Assembly: GCF_026151205.1 (NCBI RefSeq)
Contig: NC_087078.1
Span: 14,649,118 to 14,713,117 of the forward strand
Direction of reading: 5' to 3'
Length of the DNA: 64,000 nucleotides
From: Bolinopsis microptera
Lineage: Eukaryota > Ctenophora > Tentaculata > Lobata > Bolinopsidae
This document shows positions 21,552 through 33,334 of this stretch, in pieces. The notes beneath the pieces were generated by a model, which saw nothing but the letters and a program-made list of their open reading frames with translations, was not told where the DNA came from and did not search any database. Made by a program: the position numbers and the translations under genes. Position 1 is the stretch's first letter. Every line of letters begins with the position of its first letter.

Positions 21552-22099
21552 TGTTTGGACGTATTGAAAATATGATATTTCCTGGAACGAAGTTTTACAG
21601 TTTTGAAATAATTCTTCTCTGGAAACCAATTTCACCGTGATGGTTCAATTTGACATTTTTTTAGCCTCTGTGAGAAATAAACCTAAACTTTTGGGCCTCT
21701 ATATTTTCAAAGGGCTTTGCCATCAAATTCTCCAATTCTCTGTGCTGTTCTGTGTACCTAAGAGAAGCTTGTAATCTGTCAGAGAATGTTAAAGACTCCT
21801 CATGTGAGATCTTTTCAATGTAACATAAAGATAGAGGTCAAAGCAGGTACCCAGACCAATGACAAAACAAAGCTTTATTCATGAGCATTGCAAGCAGAGG
21901 GTTCCTGCTTCATTGTGGCAAGCAAACCCGTTGCTAACTCCCCTTATACCAAGGATTAAAACAAAGGCCATTATGCCATTATAAAAACTATGGACATTGT
22001 GCTCAGTCATATCGACGCAACGAACTTGTGAGAGCTGGATTTTGGTTTTATTTCACAATCTTTACAGTTGTGCTACGAATGGCGTAGTGAATTCTTAAA
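21552..22099. other. No gene; probable 5' flank of the SRCR receptor gene
   Basis: No coding signal. The region precedes ATG 22100. No clear TATA box was found. Confidence 0.35.
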
Positions 22100-23958
22100 A
22101 TGTACGTTTTGCTATTGATATTATTCCAACTCGTTTCTAGCTCTCCAACAGATCAATCAGTGACATCTGCTCGCAGAACAGAACAGCCATCTAGCCCTCC
22201 AATAGATCAATCAGTGACATCTGCTCGCAGAACAGAACAGTCATCTATCCCTCCAATAGATCAATCAGTGACATCTGCTCGCAGAACAGAACAGTCATCG
22301 ACCTCTACTCCAGTGACTTCTATGACAGATACTAGAACTACTTCTCCTGAAATTGGTATACCTTATCGGACTTCATATGAACAAATATTAATTGGACGCT
22401 GGAGGCCCTTGCGTTCATATTTAATGTCCGTTCAAATAAATTCTGATAAGGTAGTTAAATTGAATATTGATCATGAATGCCTTCGAGCGTTCATGTTAAA
22501 AATTATATCCGTTCACGTAATGCCCGGTTAAATAACGTCCGATAAGGTTTATATAGTAGCTATGATTATGAATATGAATACAGCTTTTAAAATTTTTTGA
22601 ATTATGGCTCAATTCGTCAGCCAATAAATCTTTATTATGCCATATGTGATTCTCGCCACAATGGAGGAGAACAATATGTTATTTGACACGTGACAATGAT
22701 CAAACTCCAGTATTGGCCAACCAATCCAGCAATACCTGGGATCACTGTACGTGCATGAAAAACAAGCATGGACAACCTTCCATCATTATTCCGATCTCTT
22801 TTTGAAATAACATTTCATTGTGTAGCATTTATATTCCAAATTATTCCAAAACTTAGCATTCCAAAACTAAGCATACGTTGCAACCATAAAACCTTTCAGT
22901 TGTTAATTAGACGTACATAAGGAAAACTTCGCATAATCATGAATTGTTTCAGATTGGGAGTTTAAGGACGCGACTCTAGTTCAACAACATGATAACGGAA
23001 CTGTAACTCTGTCCGGAGATGAGGGACTGTTGTATGTTACAGTCGTTAGCAAAGAAACTGGAGAGGAGAAGACAGGGACAGTACATGGCTGTTATCATGA
23101 AATGCGTTTCAACGCACAGACAGTTCGTCTATTCTGTCAGAACATTGGATACCCTGTTAAAGAGGGAGATTATAGGAGTAAACCGAGCTACAAATTTGTT
23201 TCAAAGTAAGGTTTTAGTTAAGTTACTATGATTATCAGAAATTTGAGGAAAGCTTGAACGATTTGATTTTGAAATGCATCAAGTCTGATAGATTTACTTA
23301 ATCATTAAATCAATCATCAATGTTACAGGAGTTGGTTAGATTTGAACGATGTACCTATTATAATGCTTTTTGTGGAGTGCGACGAAGGTGATAAGAACAT
23401 CTCGGACTGTAGAGCATTTAGCCTCAGAACACCCTCCGACTGTGATCACAGAAATGATATCTGGCTGCAATGCAAAGGTATACATCGTAGTGTTATTCAT
23501 GAAAATAATCATGGCATAATTATCGGAGTTTATTTGAACGGAGTCCTATAGGAACCCAATATAGCGTTCAAATAAAGTCCGTTCAAATAAAGTCCGTTCA
23601 AATAAAGTCCGTCCAAGTCAAAGTCCGTGTAACAGTATCGGTCATTTATAGTATTACGCCCTCTCAAGGGTGTCAGCTTCAAAATGTATAGTCGAGAAAT
23701 ATTGTAGCTAGCTTATATAATATCATTCAGAACCAGTATGCTACATTGAAGAACATGGCGGGTTCCTCAAGTACAAATGCCCTCGCCCAGGAGAAGACGA
23801 AGAGAAGTTCAAGTGTCACCTCACGGAAGAGTATTACTATACATCTAGTATTAAGTTCGTTTTTCAGCAATCGTTATGCTCTGAGGACCCCTACTACTAT
23901 CAGGCTTGTGACACGAGGATGGCTGGTTTCATGATAAGTAGTAGTGATAATATATTAT
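22100..23958 (+). CDS. Secreted/receptor N-terminus: signal peptide, Ser/Thr stalk, SRCR domain (4 exons)
   Basis: Exons 22100-22355, 22953-23205, 23329-23477 and 23731-23958 join with phases 1, 2, 1, 1 and consensus splice sites. Exon 1 gives a signal peptide (MYVLLLILFQLVSS) and three 18-residue Ser/Thr-rich repeats. Exons 2-3 encode a scavenger-receptor Cys-rich domain: GTVHGCYHE, VRLFCQNIGYP, VECDEGDKNISDC, CDHRNDIWLQCK, matching the SRCR pattern of late Cys residues around (E)xxLxxC and CxHxxDxxxxC. Exon 4 is Cys-rich with YKCPRPGEDEEKFKCHL. The donor GTGAGA at 23959 is followed six bases later by a palindromic element. The position suggests this is the ectodomain of the LDLa-7TM receptor at 25847. 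Confidence 0.72.
22145..22306 (+). repeat. Three 54-bp coding repeats (Ser/Thr stalk)
   Basis: Three in-frame copies of an 18-residue unit built on DQSVTSARRTEQ, rich in Ser and Thr and so a likely O-glycosylated spacer. Copies differ at few bases, so expansion is recent. Confidence 0.9.
23566..23628 (+). repeat. 15-bp minisatellite, about 3-4 copies
   Basis: GTTCAAATAAAGTCC is repeated three times plus a degenerate copy, in an intron. An inverted TATTTGAAC lies just upstream (23531), and a related word occurs near 22431. Confidence 0.75.
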
Positions 23959-23964
23959 GTGAGA

Positions 23965-24293
23965 ATTTGACCAAAACCCATAATCATGGGTAGAGTGAAC
24001 CGCTGCCAGTGTCTCTCTTTTCCAAACAAAAGGAAATGATATTACTTTGAGGAACCGTCCGCTAATGCAAAATGATACCGAGAATGAAATCGGTCGCTCG
24101 CTTTTCCCATTTAATAAGCTTTATTACAATTCGTAAGCCGTGAATGAATGGGAAAAGCGAGCGACCGATTTCATTCTCGGTATCAATTTGCATTTGCGGA
24201 CGGTTCCTCAAAGTAATATCATTTCCTTTTGTTTGGAAAAGAGAGACACTGGCAGCGGTTCACTCTACCCATGATTATGGGTTTTGGTCAAAT
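23965..24293. mobile_element. 329-bp near-perfect palindrome
   Basis: From ATTTGACCAAAACCC to its exact complement, arms of about 145 bp differ at only a few positions over most of their length around a central spacer of about 35 bp (near 24113-24145). No target duplication is evident. It lies just inside the donor of the fourth SRCR-gene exon. A transcript would fold into a long hairpin. Confidence 0.88.
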
Positions 24294-25787
24294 ATCATCT
24301 CTTTTTGATTATAATGTCAGGATAATTTACACAGTCGAAACTTCATTAATAAGGAGGTAATTTCAACGATTTTGAAATTTTACCTTTGAAAACGTTTCCT
24401 TGTGTTCAGGTAGGTTTATCAGTCGATAACAGACTGAATATGGCACTTTTTACTCATTCAAGTTGGCATTTAATTCATATATAATGCCATTTAAATATCG
24501 TGGGAAAGCAGAATATATTCGAAATCACGAATGAGCAAAATTCTCACCTTTCGCACGTGCAAACTTTGAGCGGACGTTGCGTGCGCATACAATATTGAAT
24601 CACCACAAATTTTTGCAAAGTGGTATTTAATATATAGTTTGATATGCATGCAAAGTTTCAGAAGATTTCAAAAAGAACTTGGATCACAACGGGACTCCAA
24701 AGTTGATAAAAATTGTGAAAATAACAATTTTCAGTGATTTTAGCTATTTTAAATCAATTTGGGCGTGTCCCCACGTGTGCAACTTTTCGATTTTTAACTT
24801 TAAAACTGGCCTATAACACAATTTATACCTTTAAGAAGCAAAATTGAGCTCCACAACCCAACAGATGGCCCAACACCAGAGAATACTAATTCACAACTTT
24901 TGTGTTTTTATAAAATTATTCTTCAAAAAAGCACTAACTTCAATAGCGAATATCTTAATGAAGGAGTAAGGTAGGAAACTTTTCCGGTAGATTTTCAGAA
25001 TGCTTGAACAATTATCTAAGATGAAAATGTCCTCAGATTTTGAATAAAATTACTCCTTAATGGTGTTAAATCGATTTGAAAAGTTGTTATTTTGTCAAAA
25101 ATCAAGTTTTAAAAACACTTAAATTGATGACGTCATCAAGTGATGATGATGACGATAAATTATTTTTCAATATAAAATAAACTAAAGTATAAACGATTAT
25201 CTTTAAAACCTGTGGTTCGAAATGACTGTATCTTTTATACTTTTGAATCTACGGACACTTAAATGTAGGCTACAATTTACTGCAAAAGCGTCTATACATA
25301 CATATATAGCTTCACGACAATCTGTTGTAAAACAGGGGTTCCAGAAAACCCACTTCCCGATACTCCTGAAACATGAAATTTTTTTAGCAGTCGATTTGGA
25401 CAAGGTCTAGACGCCCTGCAAAGTTTCAGATCTCTAACTCAATTTTAACATGGTTTTTAAGGCACCTGAATATGGCGATTTTGGGTTTTTTACCTAATTT
25501 CGTATAACATGCTGGCGCGTATTTTGCGCAAATTTCTTAAAAACCTCCACATAACTATTTCTTATTCCTGTCATCTTTAACATTGAATTAGAATGTTTTG
25601 AACTTAAATATACCTGCTGAACTACTTTCGATGAGTCTTAATGCCTGGAAAACAATAAAGGGGATATAATAGTATAGGGGGTAAATAGTGTTGTGAATAT
25701 AAGGGCAACGGTTATGCTTGCCAGCATTGTGATTATTTGTGTCGGAGAGCGATTGATTATAGTTTTGAAATAATTTCACTTACAAAG
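24294..25787. other. Non-coding, repeat-like; no exon recognised
   Basis: Long AT-rich sequence in the style of the interiors of the 12308 and 16826 elements (for example GTAGATTTTCAGAATGCTT near 24990), with no paired ends found. A phase-compatible exon joining the SRCR exons to the LDLa exon was not found. Confidence 0.4.
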
Positions 25788-28700
25788 CTAAGAGAATACG
25801 GATATCTTTGTGATGGTAAACAATACTGTGAGAATAACATAGTAACATGGATGAACAAAATTGTGCAGATAAAACAACATTACGCAGTGGACTAGAAGTA
25901 GATCCTCGTTTTATATGTAATGATATATGTGAAACTAGGTCCTGTGAGGACGAAGCGTATTGTAATGGTCTGACTTATGGAATGTATTGTAAATACACAG
26001 GTTATAACAAACCTGTCAATCTCAACTATTACGTTTCTCCTCGTTCTATATGTGATAGTAATAATGATTGTGATGATAGAGAGGATGAGTTCAACTGCAC
26101 AACTACTGAGCAAACAAAGAGCACCTGTAGGCATAGCAATATCTATACATTAATTGTACCGGTCCACAACTTCACCAAGTGCGGAGTACTAAGCAGAGAA
26201 GATCATTATCAATATAGAGGAAAGAGTAATCAGTATTGTGCAGACGAAGATCTAAAGAAATTTCAAACAAATTGTACAGACCAAGCTAGGGAAGGAGGAT
26301 CGTGCACTATAAATGGACACAAGTCAACTATTTCTAAATATGTGATTTGCTACGAGTACGAAGACAAGAATGTTCAAATTTGCGATGATCACCTAGAAAG
26401 TCAATGTCAGGACATCTCAAAATCATGTGTAAATATACACAAACACGTGATGTGTGATAACTTTCCGGATTGCAATGACAGATCTGATGAAACACTCCCA
26501 ATATGTCTTAATCAAACTGAAATCACCTGCCAAAGAAAAGTTGGGAAAGCTAAAGCAGGCGAATTGACGTTACCTTTAACCTGGATACGCGACGGTATAG
26601 AGGACTGTGTAAATGGTATTGATGAACTGGAAATCTGGCCAACATGCGGAAAGGGTAAGTCCCGAAGATTAGTAACCAGCAATAAAACGTGCGAAAATGT
26701 TCTCCTCTGCCCCTCAGGAGATCCTGGCTACGTCGAATTGAACGATCTATGTGACGGACTTGAAACATGTGGTAATGAGAAACAAATGTGTTCATTGTCC
26801 CAACATTCCTCGACAATCTTCACTTCAGTCTCAAGCAAAGGAAATGGCTTCGTCAAGCAGCTATCATTTTGCATAAAAGGTCTTAGGAGTATCAAAAATC
26901 TCAAAAAGGATAACTGCACACAAAAGCTTTTTGTATTTCCAGATCATTACTTTTTTGGAGTGGACACGAAAACAGAGTTGCATCTCCCTGAAAGTACACA
27001 GAATTGTGAGCATATGTTCGGGGAACAATATGTCTTTACTAGCTGCACAGAAAAATGTAAAAACTCAGCTTGCCCACTGAAGAACCTGCCAAAATACGAT
27101 GCCTGTCCCAATCAATACCCTAATAGGATAGGAACCCTTGCTAACAACAAATATCTGGTTTTCTTCACCAAATCACGTGAAAACTTATTCACGAATAAAT
27201 ATTTCGTGTGCGATAATAATGTCACATGCATAAATTATTCTCAAGTATGTGACTTGATTGATAATTGCGGCGACCGATCGGATGAGTTGGCCTGTACCAA
27301 TGGTTTCACGTGCGACTCTGCTCGTATCATTACAAAAGATAAAACATGTAATGGGAAATTCGATTGCTTCGACATGTCTGACGAATGTAATCTGGAGTGC
27401 TCAAAACAGATACTGGAAAATTTAGCTCTGAAAGTAAGCTCATTGATCATAGGGGGGCTAGCTGTTGTGGCAAACCTGATCGTAATGGTAAAGAACGTAG
27501 GATCTCTAAAACACTGCAGAACATCTGTTGCCTTGGCTAACAAATCCTTAATAATCTTGATATCTTTGGGAGACTTCTTAGTAGGTTGCTATTTATTGGT
27601 GATAGTAATATATGACGCGGTTATTTTCAAGAAAGACTACTGTAAAAGTCAAATCGAATGGATGACTAGCTTTCAGTGCTCAACGATAGGTGTTTTCAGT
27701 ACCATAGGATCCCAGATATCTTTGTTTGCTATGGCGGGATTGAGCACCATTAGGCTAAATGGAATACAGGGTTCACTCAGAGTCCCAGGTGAAGTCAACA
27801 TTGTAAAATCTTTTAAGGTTGCACTTGGGGTTCTTAGCATCTTCATGACATCTGCAGCCATTGCTATTACACCAATAATTAGTTCATTTGAGAACTTTTT
27901 TGTAAATGGATACAAATTTGCTGATGAGCTTAAACTTTTCATCGGAACCCAAAACAAACAAGAAGTCCTCGCAGTCCTTGAAGCTTACTATGGACGGATG
28001 AAAGGAAAAAACCTGAGTTGGGAGATGATCCTTAAAATGTACCGTGGCATGTTCTCTCATGATGTAGGATATCCAGACCACACCGATACGGTCACAAAGC
28101 TTGATTTCTACGGAAATGACGGCGTCTGCCTGTTTAAGTATTTTGTCGACAACAACGACCCCCAGAGAAACTTCGTTTGGGCGATACTCGCCGTAAACTT
28201 TGTCTGCTTCCTATTCATTTCAATATCCTACATTCTGATAGCTATTGTCTCCAGAGAGTCCTCAAAAGGTCTTACTAATTCGCAGAACAATCGACAAATT
28301 AGTGACCGAAACCGAAAAATGAGTAGAAGGATAACAATCATCATCACTACTGACTTCTGTTGTTGGGTGCCTTTCATCGTTATCTGTGTGTTGCACTCCC
28401 TAGAAGTTCTTGATGCAACTCCATGGTACGGCATATTCTCAATGATCATCCTGCCAATAAATTCTGTGATAAACCCATTCCTTTATGACGATTTTGTCAC
28501 CGAATTATTCAAAGCACTATTTCAATCACTCTCAGCCAGAATTGTCAACTCAGCCATTTACCAGTACCAAACTATCATCGCACGTATCAGTACTGCTCAA
28601 CCTGAAGTTATCGAGATGGAGCAGATAGAAGTTCGAAGAGGAGAACCTGCATGCACTACTGGTAGTGTCCTCGGTACAAAGCATAAAGAAGCTGACGGAC

Positions 28701-29206
28701 CGAAAACAACAGCAGATCTAGATATTCGAGTTACCTGTCTTGAGAACCAAGCTAGAGATAAAGGAGCAGAATCATCTTCAGCAATAGTTACAGGCGAGGA
28801 CGGATGTGCTTGGTTGAACAGAACAGATGGTGACGTGATAGTTGAGGTACATGATCCACCTGTGCAGCAGAGACAAAATCCTGCAGTTATCTCTCAAACC
28901 ATCATCAAAGATCCAGAGATTCACATAGGTACAAATAAGGGTGGGGTTTTAGAGTCGGAACTAACACAAGACGTTATTGCCGAGGTGCACCTTCAGGAAG
29001 GGCAGCATGAGCAGAGACAAGATCCCGAATTTATCATTCAAACTATCAATACAGATGCAGAGGTCCCAAAAAATATCAGCGATGTCGAAGGTTTAGAGCT
29101 GCGACTAATAGAAGACGTTATTGCTAATGTGCTTTCTGAGGAGGTGCAACACAGAAACGAATCTGAAATTTGCCCTCAAATCATGGACAAAGAATCTGAG
29201 ATTTAA
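25788..29206 (+). CDS. LDLa-repeat rhodopsin-class receptor, copy B (LGR/GRL101-like 7TM)
   Basis: One long exon; the open frame from ATG 25847 has 1,119 codons. LDLa modules are seen at ICDSNNDCDDREDEFNC, MCDNFPDCNDRSDE, VCDLIDNCGDRSDELAC and CNGKFDCFDMSDEC, among other Cys-rich segments. The 7TM part starts near residue 530. It has a long ECL2 ending FYGNDGVCLF, a signature shared with LGR/relaxin-type receptors, STIRL where DRY is expected, and TM7 LPINSVINPFLYD. The tail is acidic and partly repetitive. Upstream in another frame (25788-25829) is YLCDGKQYCENN, the first half of an LDLa whose second half, DEQNC, opens the main frame. The two are one base out of register, so there is a frameshift, an error, or a different start. 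It probably belongs with the SRCR exons at 22100-23958. Confidence 0.85.
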
Positions 29207-29600
29207 GATCTTAATCAGAGTTAACCTCGTGGTATAGTTTCGAACTTTTGTGGATATTATATTTGTGAATATTGATAGTTTGAGATGAGTTTTTCTTTTA
29301 TGTTAACTGTAACTGTAAGAAAAGTAAAATGTATGAATATTTTCATTATGCAGTGAAATCTTTTTATACTGGGCTTATAGGGATAAACGAAAAATGCACG
29401 GTACAGCAAAAACTTGGTATAGAGAGTTCCATGATCCTAATCCTTAACCTCTCAAATAAGATATCAAGTTTAGTTTTGCAATGGAATACAATTCGATATA
29501 CAGTATGTACTCACATCATCAATAGTAGCGATGTGAGCTCTCACGAATCACGAATTCTCCAAACACAGGCTTCAGATCGGGGAAAGGAATGAGCACGGTG

Positions 29601-30231
29601 GAATTAAACTGGAATTAAACTGGAATTAAACTTGAAATTACCAAGGAGAACACTAACGGACTCGTTTTGGCTATACATCAATTCATAAATAAGTTCATAT
29701 ATAAAACAAAAGCCGAATAAAAGTATGAAAATAAAATCTTAGAATTTAACCGCGTTACAATATCACGAAGTGGAAATAAAATCAAATATAATAATTTAAA
29801 TGCTAATAGAAATTCTGGATGTGTGCATAAAAGCAAGTCCAAGGAGATATGTTAAACTACATAAGGTGATGGGACGTTGAAGGAGATGAGTAGGGGACGT
29901 GAAGCGAGGATTAGGACTTAATCAAAGGATTTCGAAGGTTTGAAGAGTCTGTTAGGTGGTGATTGCTAGGACTTCATAGGAGGTGATAACTAGGACTTCT
30001 TTTCAGGAGGATGTCGAAGGTGAAAGGATTCTGTGAGGTACTTTCCAAATTCAGTAGCATGGAATGAGTTCATGATGGCCACATATTCTTTGAGCATTAT
30101 GAGATTTTTAAGGTTGTCTGAGAGGTTGGACCGGAGGGAGTTGTAGCTGGGGCATTCATTTATAACGTGGTCCTCGGTTTCAAGGATAGGTGTTTCAAAG
30201 AATGGTAGTTCTTCGAAGAACCGCATGACGT
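29601..30231 (-). mobile_element. LINE 3' fragment with CGGTG target duplication
   Basis: On the minus strand an ORF (30231 down to 29990) reads FFETPILETEDHVINECPSYNSLR, the zinc-knuckle-like block at the C-terminus of many non-LTR reverse transcriptases. The 3' end is a tandem tail of GGAATTAAACT units at 29601-29634. CGGTG lies at both ends (29596-29600, 30232-30236), and copy A keeps the uninterrupted site (GCACGGTGTAACTG). The copy is 5'-truncated. The first 24 or so residues of the longer ORF come from flanking DNA. Confidence 0.87.
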
Positions 30232-30696
30232 CGGTGTAATTGTATAGAGGTTCGCGGTATAGACATTTTTTACTGTGATATATTTTAATTTTTGGTTCAC
30301 TGTACATGTAAGTGCTTCACTGCAAGTATACGTGAGATATTCGATTACAAATAGATATGAGTTCTGATGTCAAGACCTTCGGAAAAACTCAATGGGAATT
30401 TATGGAATACCGTTTAAGAAATATGCTAAAAAATTAGTAATTCGAATTCCATATAATTGATAATTTGTAATTCAATTATTTTATTGTGTAGACCGAGACG
30501 ATTTTATAAATCTATTGAAGATTTCGATATTCAGTTTTATCATTAAAGATAAACTGATGAAAATGATTTTATTTGACTTGATTGATGGATCGCTTTAATG
30601 AGCAATAATTAAAATCAAGTTCTTATTTTAAGTCAGCTGATTATTCCAATCCTCGAAAAAGTTTAAAGCTCATTTCCAAGTAGTATTAGTACGCTT

Positions 30697-31884
30697 CAGA
30701 GGCACATATTAGGTGCGGTAAAAAAATCGAAATTATGCGGTACCGCACCCGACTATAAAGGTAAAATGTGCGGTAAGGTGCGGTAAATTTTTACCAATTA
30801 TGCGGCAAATGTGCGACGATTTTTTCGAAATTTGTGCGAGAATTGTGCGGTTTTCTTTTGCATTTTCTGAAGGACTTTGGAAATTCTAAACGTATAACCG
30901 CCGCTCTTATCAAAAATAGGTCTGTTTATGTGTTACTGAGGGTGCAGTTCTTTACTAAGACCATGATTGAACCTATATTGAGATTCAGTTATCTGAGAAC
31001 AGTGACTTGATCTGGTAGAGATCAGGAGACAGTTATTTGAAGACGCCTCTTGATAGAGTCGATCAGATCCCATGCGTGATCGCAAATATGTGACACGCTT
31101 GTTGGCATTGATCGTCAGTACTTGTAAACCATTTGATCCAAGATCCATTAAGCCCACTATAAAAAAGCCAATGCTACAACGAATAGAGCTCATTACCCGA
31201 TAAAAAAGGCTGCAGGTATGATCGAAGTACGGTAACAACGAGGGTTCCATAACGGCCTGGGTCACGGTCCCGAAAGGGCCTGGGTGACGGTCCCGAAAGG
31301 GCCTGGGTAACAGTCCCGAAAGGGCCTGAGTCATGGTCCCGAAAGGGCCTGGGTCACGTGGTAACCGGGTCACGTGGCCTAGGCATGAGTTCCAAAAGGG
31401 CCTGGGTCAGGGTCCCGAAAGGGCCTGGGTCACGTGGTAACTGAGTCACGTGGCCTAGGTCACGGTCCCAAGAGGGCCTGGGTCAGGGTCCTGAAAGGGC
31501 CTGGGTCACGGTCCCGAAAGGGCCTGGATCAGGGTCCTGAAAGGGCCTGGGTCACGTGGTAACTGGGTCACGTGGCCTAGGTATGAGTTCCAAAAGGGCC
31601 CGGGTCACGGTCCCGAAAGGGCCTGAGTCACGGTCCTAAAAGGGCCTGAGTCACGGTCCTAAAAGGGCCCGACTTTTAACATATTTTGGTTTTTACACTC
31701 GAAAATCTTAACGCGAAAATTTTAAAATTATGCGAAATTACGCGGAAAATGCTAGATTATGCGGAAATATGCAGAAAATTACAAAATGTGCGGAGGTGTG
31801 CAGAAAACAATAAATTATGCGGAAATGTGCGGAAAACGGTAAGTTGTGCGATCCCGCACCCATCGCACCTAATATGTGCCTCTG
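30697..31884. mobile_element. hAT-like non-autonomous element, 1,188 bp
   Basis: Perfect 21-bp inverted ends start CAGAGGCACATATTAGG. The 8-bp duplication GTACGCTT lies at both sides (30689-30696, 31885-31892), and the empty site GGTACGCTTG is intact in copy A. Both ends and length of duplication fit the hAT superfamily. The subterminal regions carry many TGTGCGG/TATGCGG words, and the interior is the 23-bp minisatellite. No transposase. Confidence 0.93.
31250..31680 (+). repeat. Minisatellite inside the hAT-like element
   Basis: About fifteen units of GGGCCTGGGTCACGGTCCCGAAA-type sequence (23-24 bp; I give it only as GGGCCTGGGTCACGG then TCCCGAAA), some replaced by a TCACGTGGTAACTGGGTCACG variant block that recurs three times. 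It is much more GC-rich than its surroundings. The minus-strand ORF through it is an artefact. Confidence 0.88.
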
Positions 31885-32970
31885 GTACGCTTGTTTGAAT
31901 ATCATAGAAACTGTAACTATCGTGATATGCATATGTATAATATTGTGTATGATATGAATTATATTTGATTATTTTCTTAATTTTATTCCTCCCTATTCCG
32001 CTACTTTTGAAAAATTCAGTGTTTTATTTTGTTGCATGACTGGTTTTTTCCTTACCTGATTTGGTTTTAATTCCGAAATTTTCCTAACTCGGGTCCTGGA
32101 TCAGACGATCAGTGCTGTACAAAACTAAGTTTTTTTAGTTTCTTCTCTTTTTCACCACATTATTCTGATTATCTTTTTAACTCCGGGATAGTTTGAAACT
32201 GAGAATAACACGACGGAGGACAATTCAGTGCAACCTTTTTGAAAAAGGTGGACTATTCTTCGGAATCACATGGCACTAAGATATAATACTAAAACAAATA
32301 TGATTCTTCCAGATCGCTCGTTCTAATTCTAGAACTTTCCACATAATAAGCACACGAATCCCTATTATTTTTATTAAACTATCAGCAGTACACTAGTTTA
32401 CACGTATCAACAAGTAGATTATTTAAGGGGGAGGTTTGTGTCACAGTGCTTGCAAGCACGATTGTCAGTCCTTACACCCCCTTTACTTTTTGCTTTTTTA
32501 TTTAGACTCACGGAAAGACCGTTCAGCAGGTTTACATTTATCCAAACTATTCTAATTCAATGTTAAAGATGATAAGAATCAACGATAATCATGTTAAGAT
32601 TCTTATGAAATGTGTGTAAATACATGACAGCACTGTGAAATGAACCCATGAGTTGCAAACAGCGAAGGAGGGATCGCCATGCCCATAGGCATCGGATTCA
32701 TGGACTCGGTAGTCTTTGCAGATTAGGATTATCAATTACCAGTAATTAAAGCTCATCGTTAGTCGCTTTTATCGTGATTTTGAGTACATAATTTTAGATC
32801 CTTTCACTTGTTAATGTTTTTACCCCTTTTCAATGAGGGGACATAAATGTTCATGTTTTTTGCAGAACAATCTATTATACTAATTTAATCTAGATTAAAA
32901 CTTCGATCATTTATGATTTAAATGAAAACAAGTATCAACTGTTAAAAGTATAACAAGAACGGCGATTCAT

Positions 32971-33334
32971 TGAACAACAAATAATTATTGATAATGAAAT
33001 TTGCAGGGTGGTCAAGATTCTTGACCAGATGTTTTAATTCACCAATTTTTTTCACACTATCAATAACAATAAGTTTTTTGAGTCTCGAAAAACTCTTCAA
33101 CTTTCAATGTTTTCCAGACCAACATACAGATCTAATGATATATCAAAACAATGACGTATTTTTTAGAAAATAACCATTCAAAAATGTTAGATTTTTAAAG
33201 CACAAACAAGAAAGCTAATGATCACTGATCAGGCCTAATACTCTAATGACAATGTAATGATAACAGTTGGTGTCACAGTTAAACATACATTAACAGCACA
33301 TGTTCATTTCAAGACGTTATACCAATGCTGTTCA
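32971..33334. other. Intergenic; no supported gene
   Basis: Unique DNA between the duplication end and the minus-strand receptor. The minus strand shows a Leu-rich stretch (FSRLKKLIVIDSVKKIGELK) with stops around it, too little to call an LRR fragment. Confidence 0.35.

Larger units (their letters stand above)
26890..32970 (+). repeat. Segmental duplication, copy B
   Basis: Counterpart of 14011-19952 in direct orientation, with about 7 kb between them. It includes the receptor 7TM region and 3' flank. It differs by indels: no 1.15-kb element, one tail repeat instead of five, plus a LINE and a hAT-like element. Confidence 0.95.

Noticed and set aside
30933-31373. Minus-strand 146-codon ORF with GPFGT-type repeats
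   Set aside because: It is produced by the 23-bp minisatellite and runs out into unrelated DNA.
32988-33173. Leu-rich minus-strand stretch that could be an LRR fragment
   Set aside because: Only about 30 residues, with stops on both sides and no repeat periodicity.
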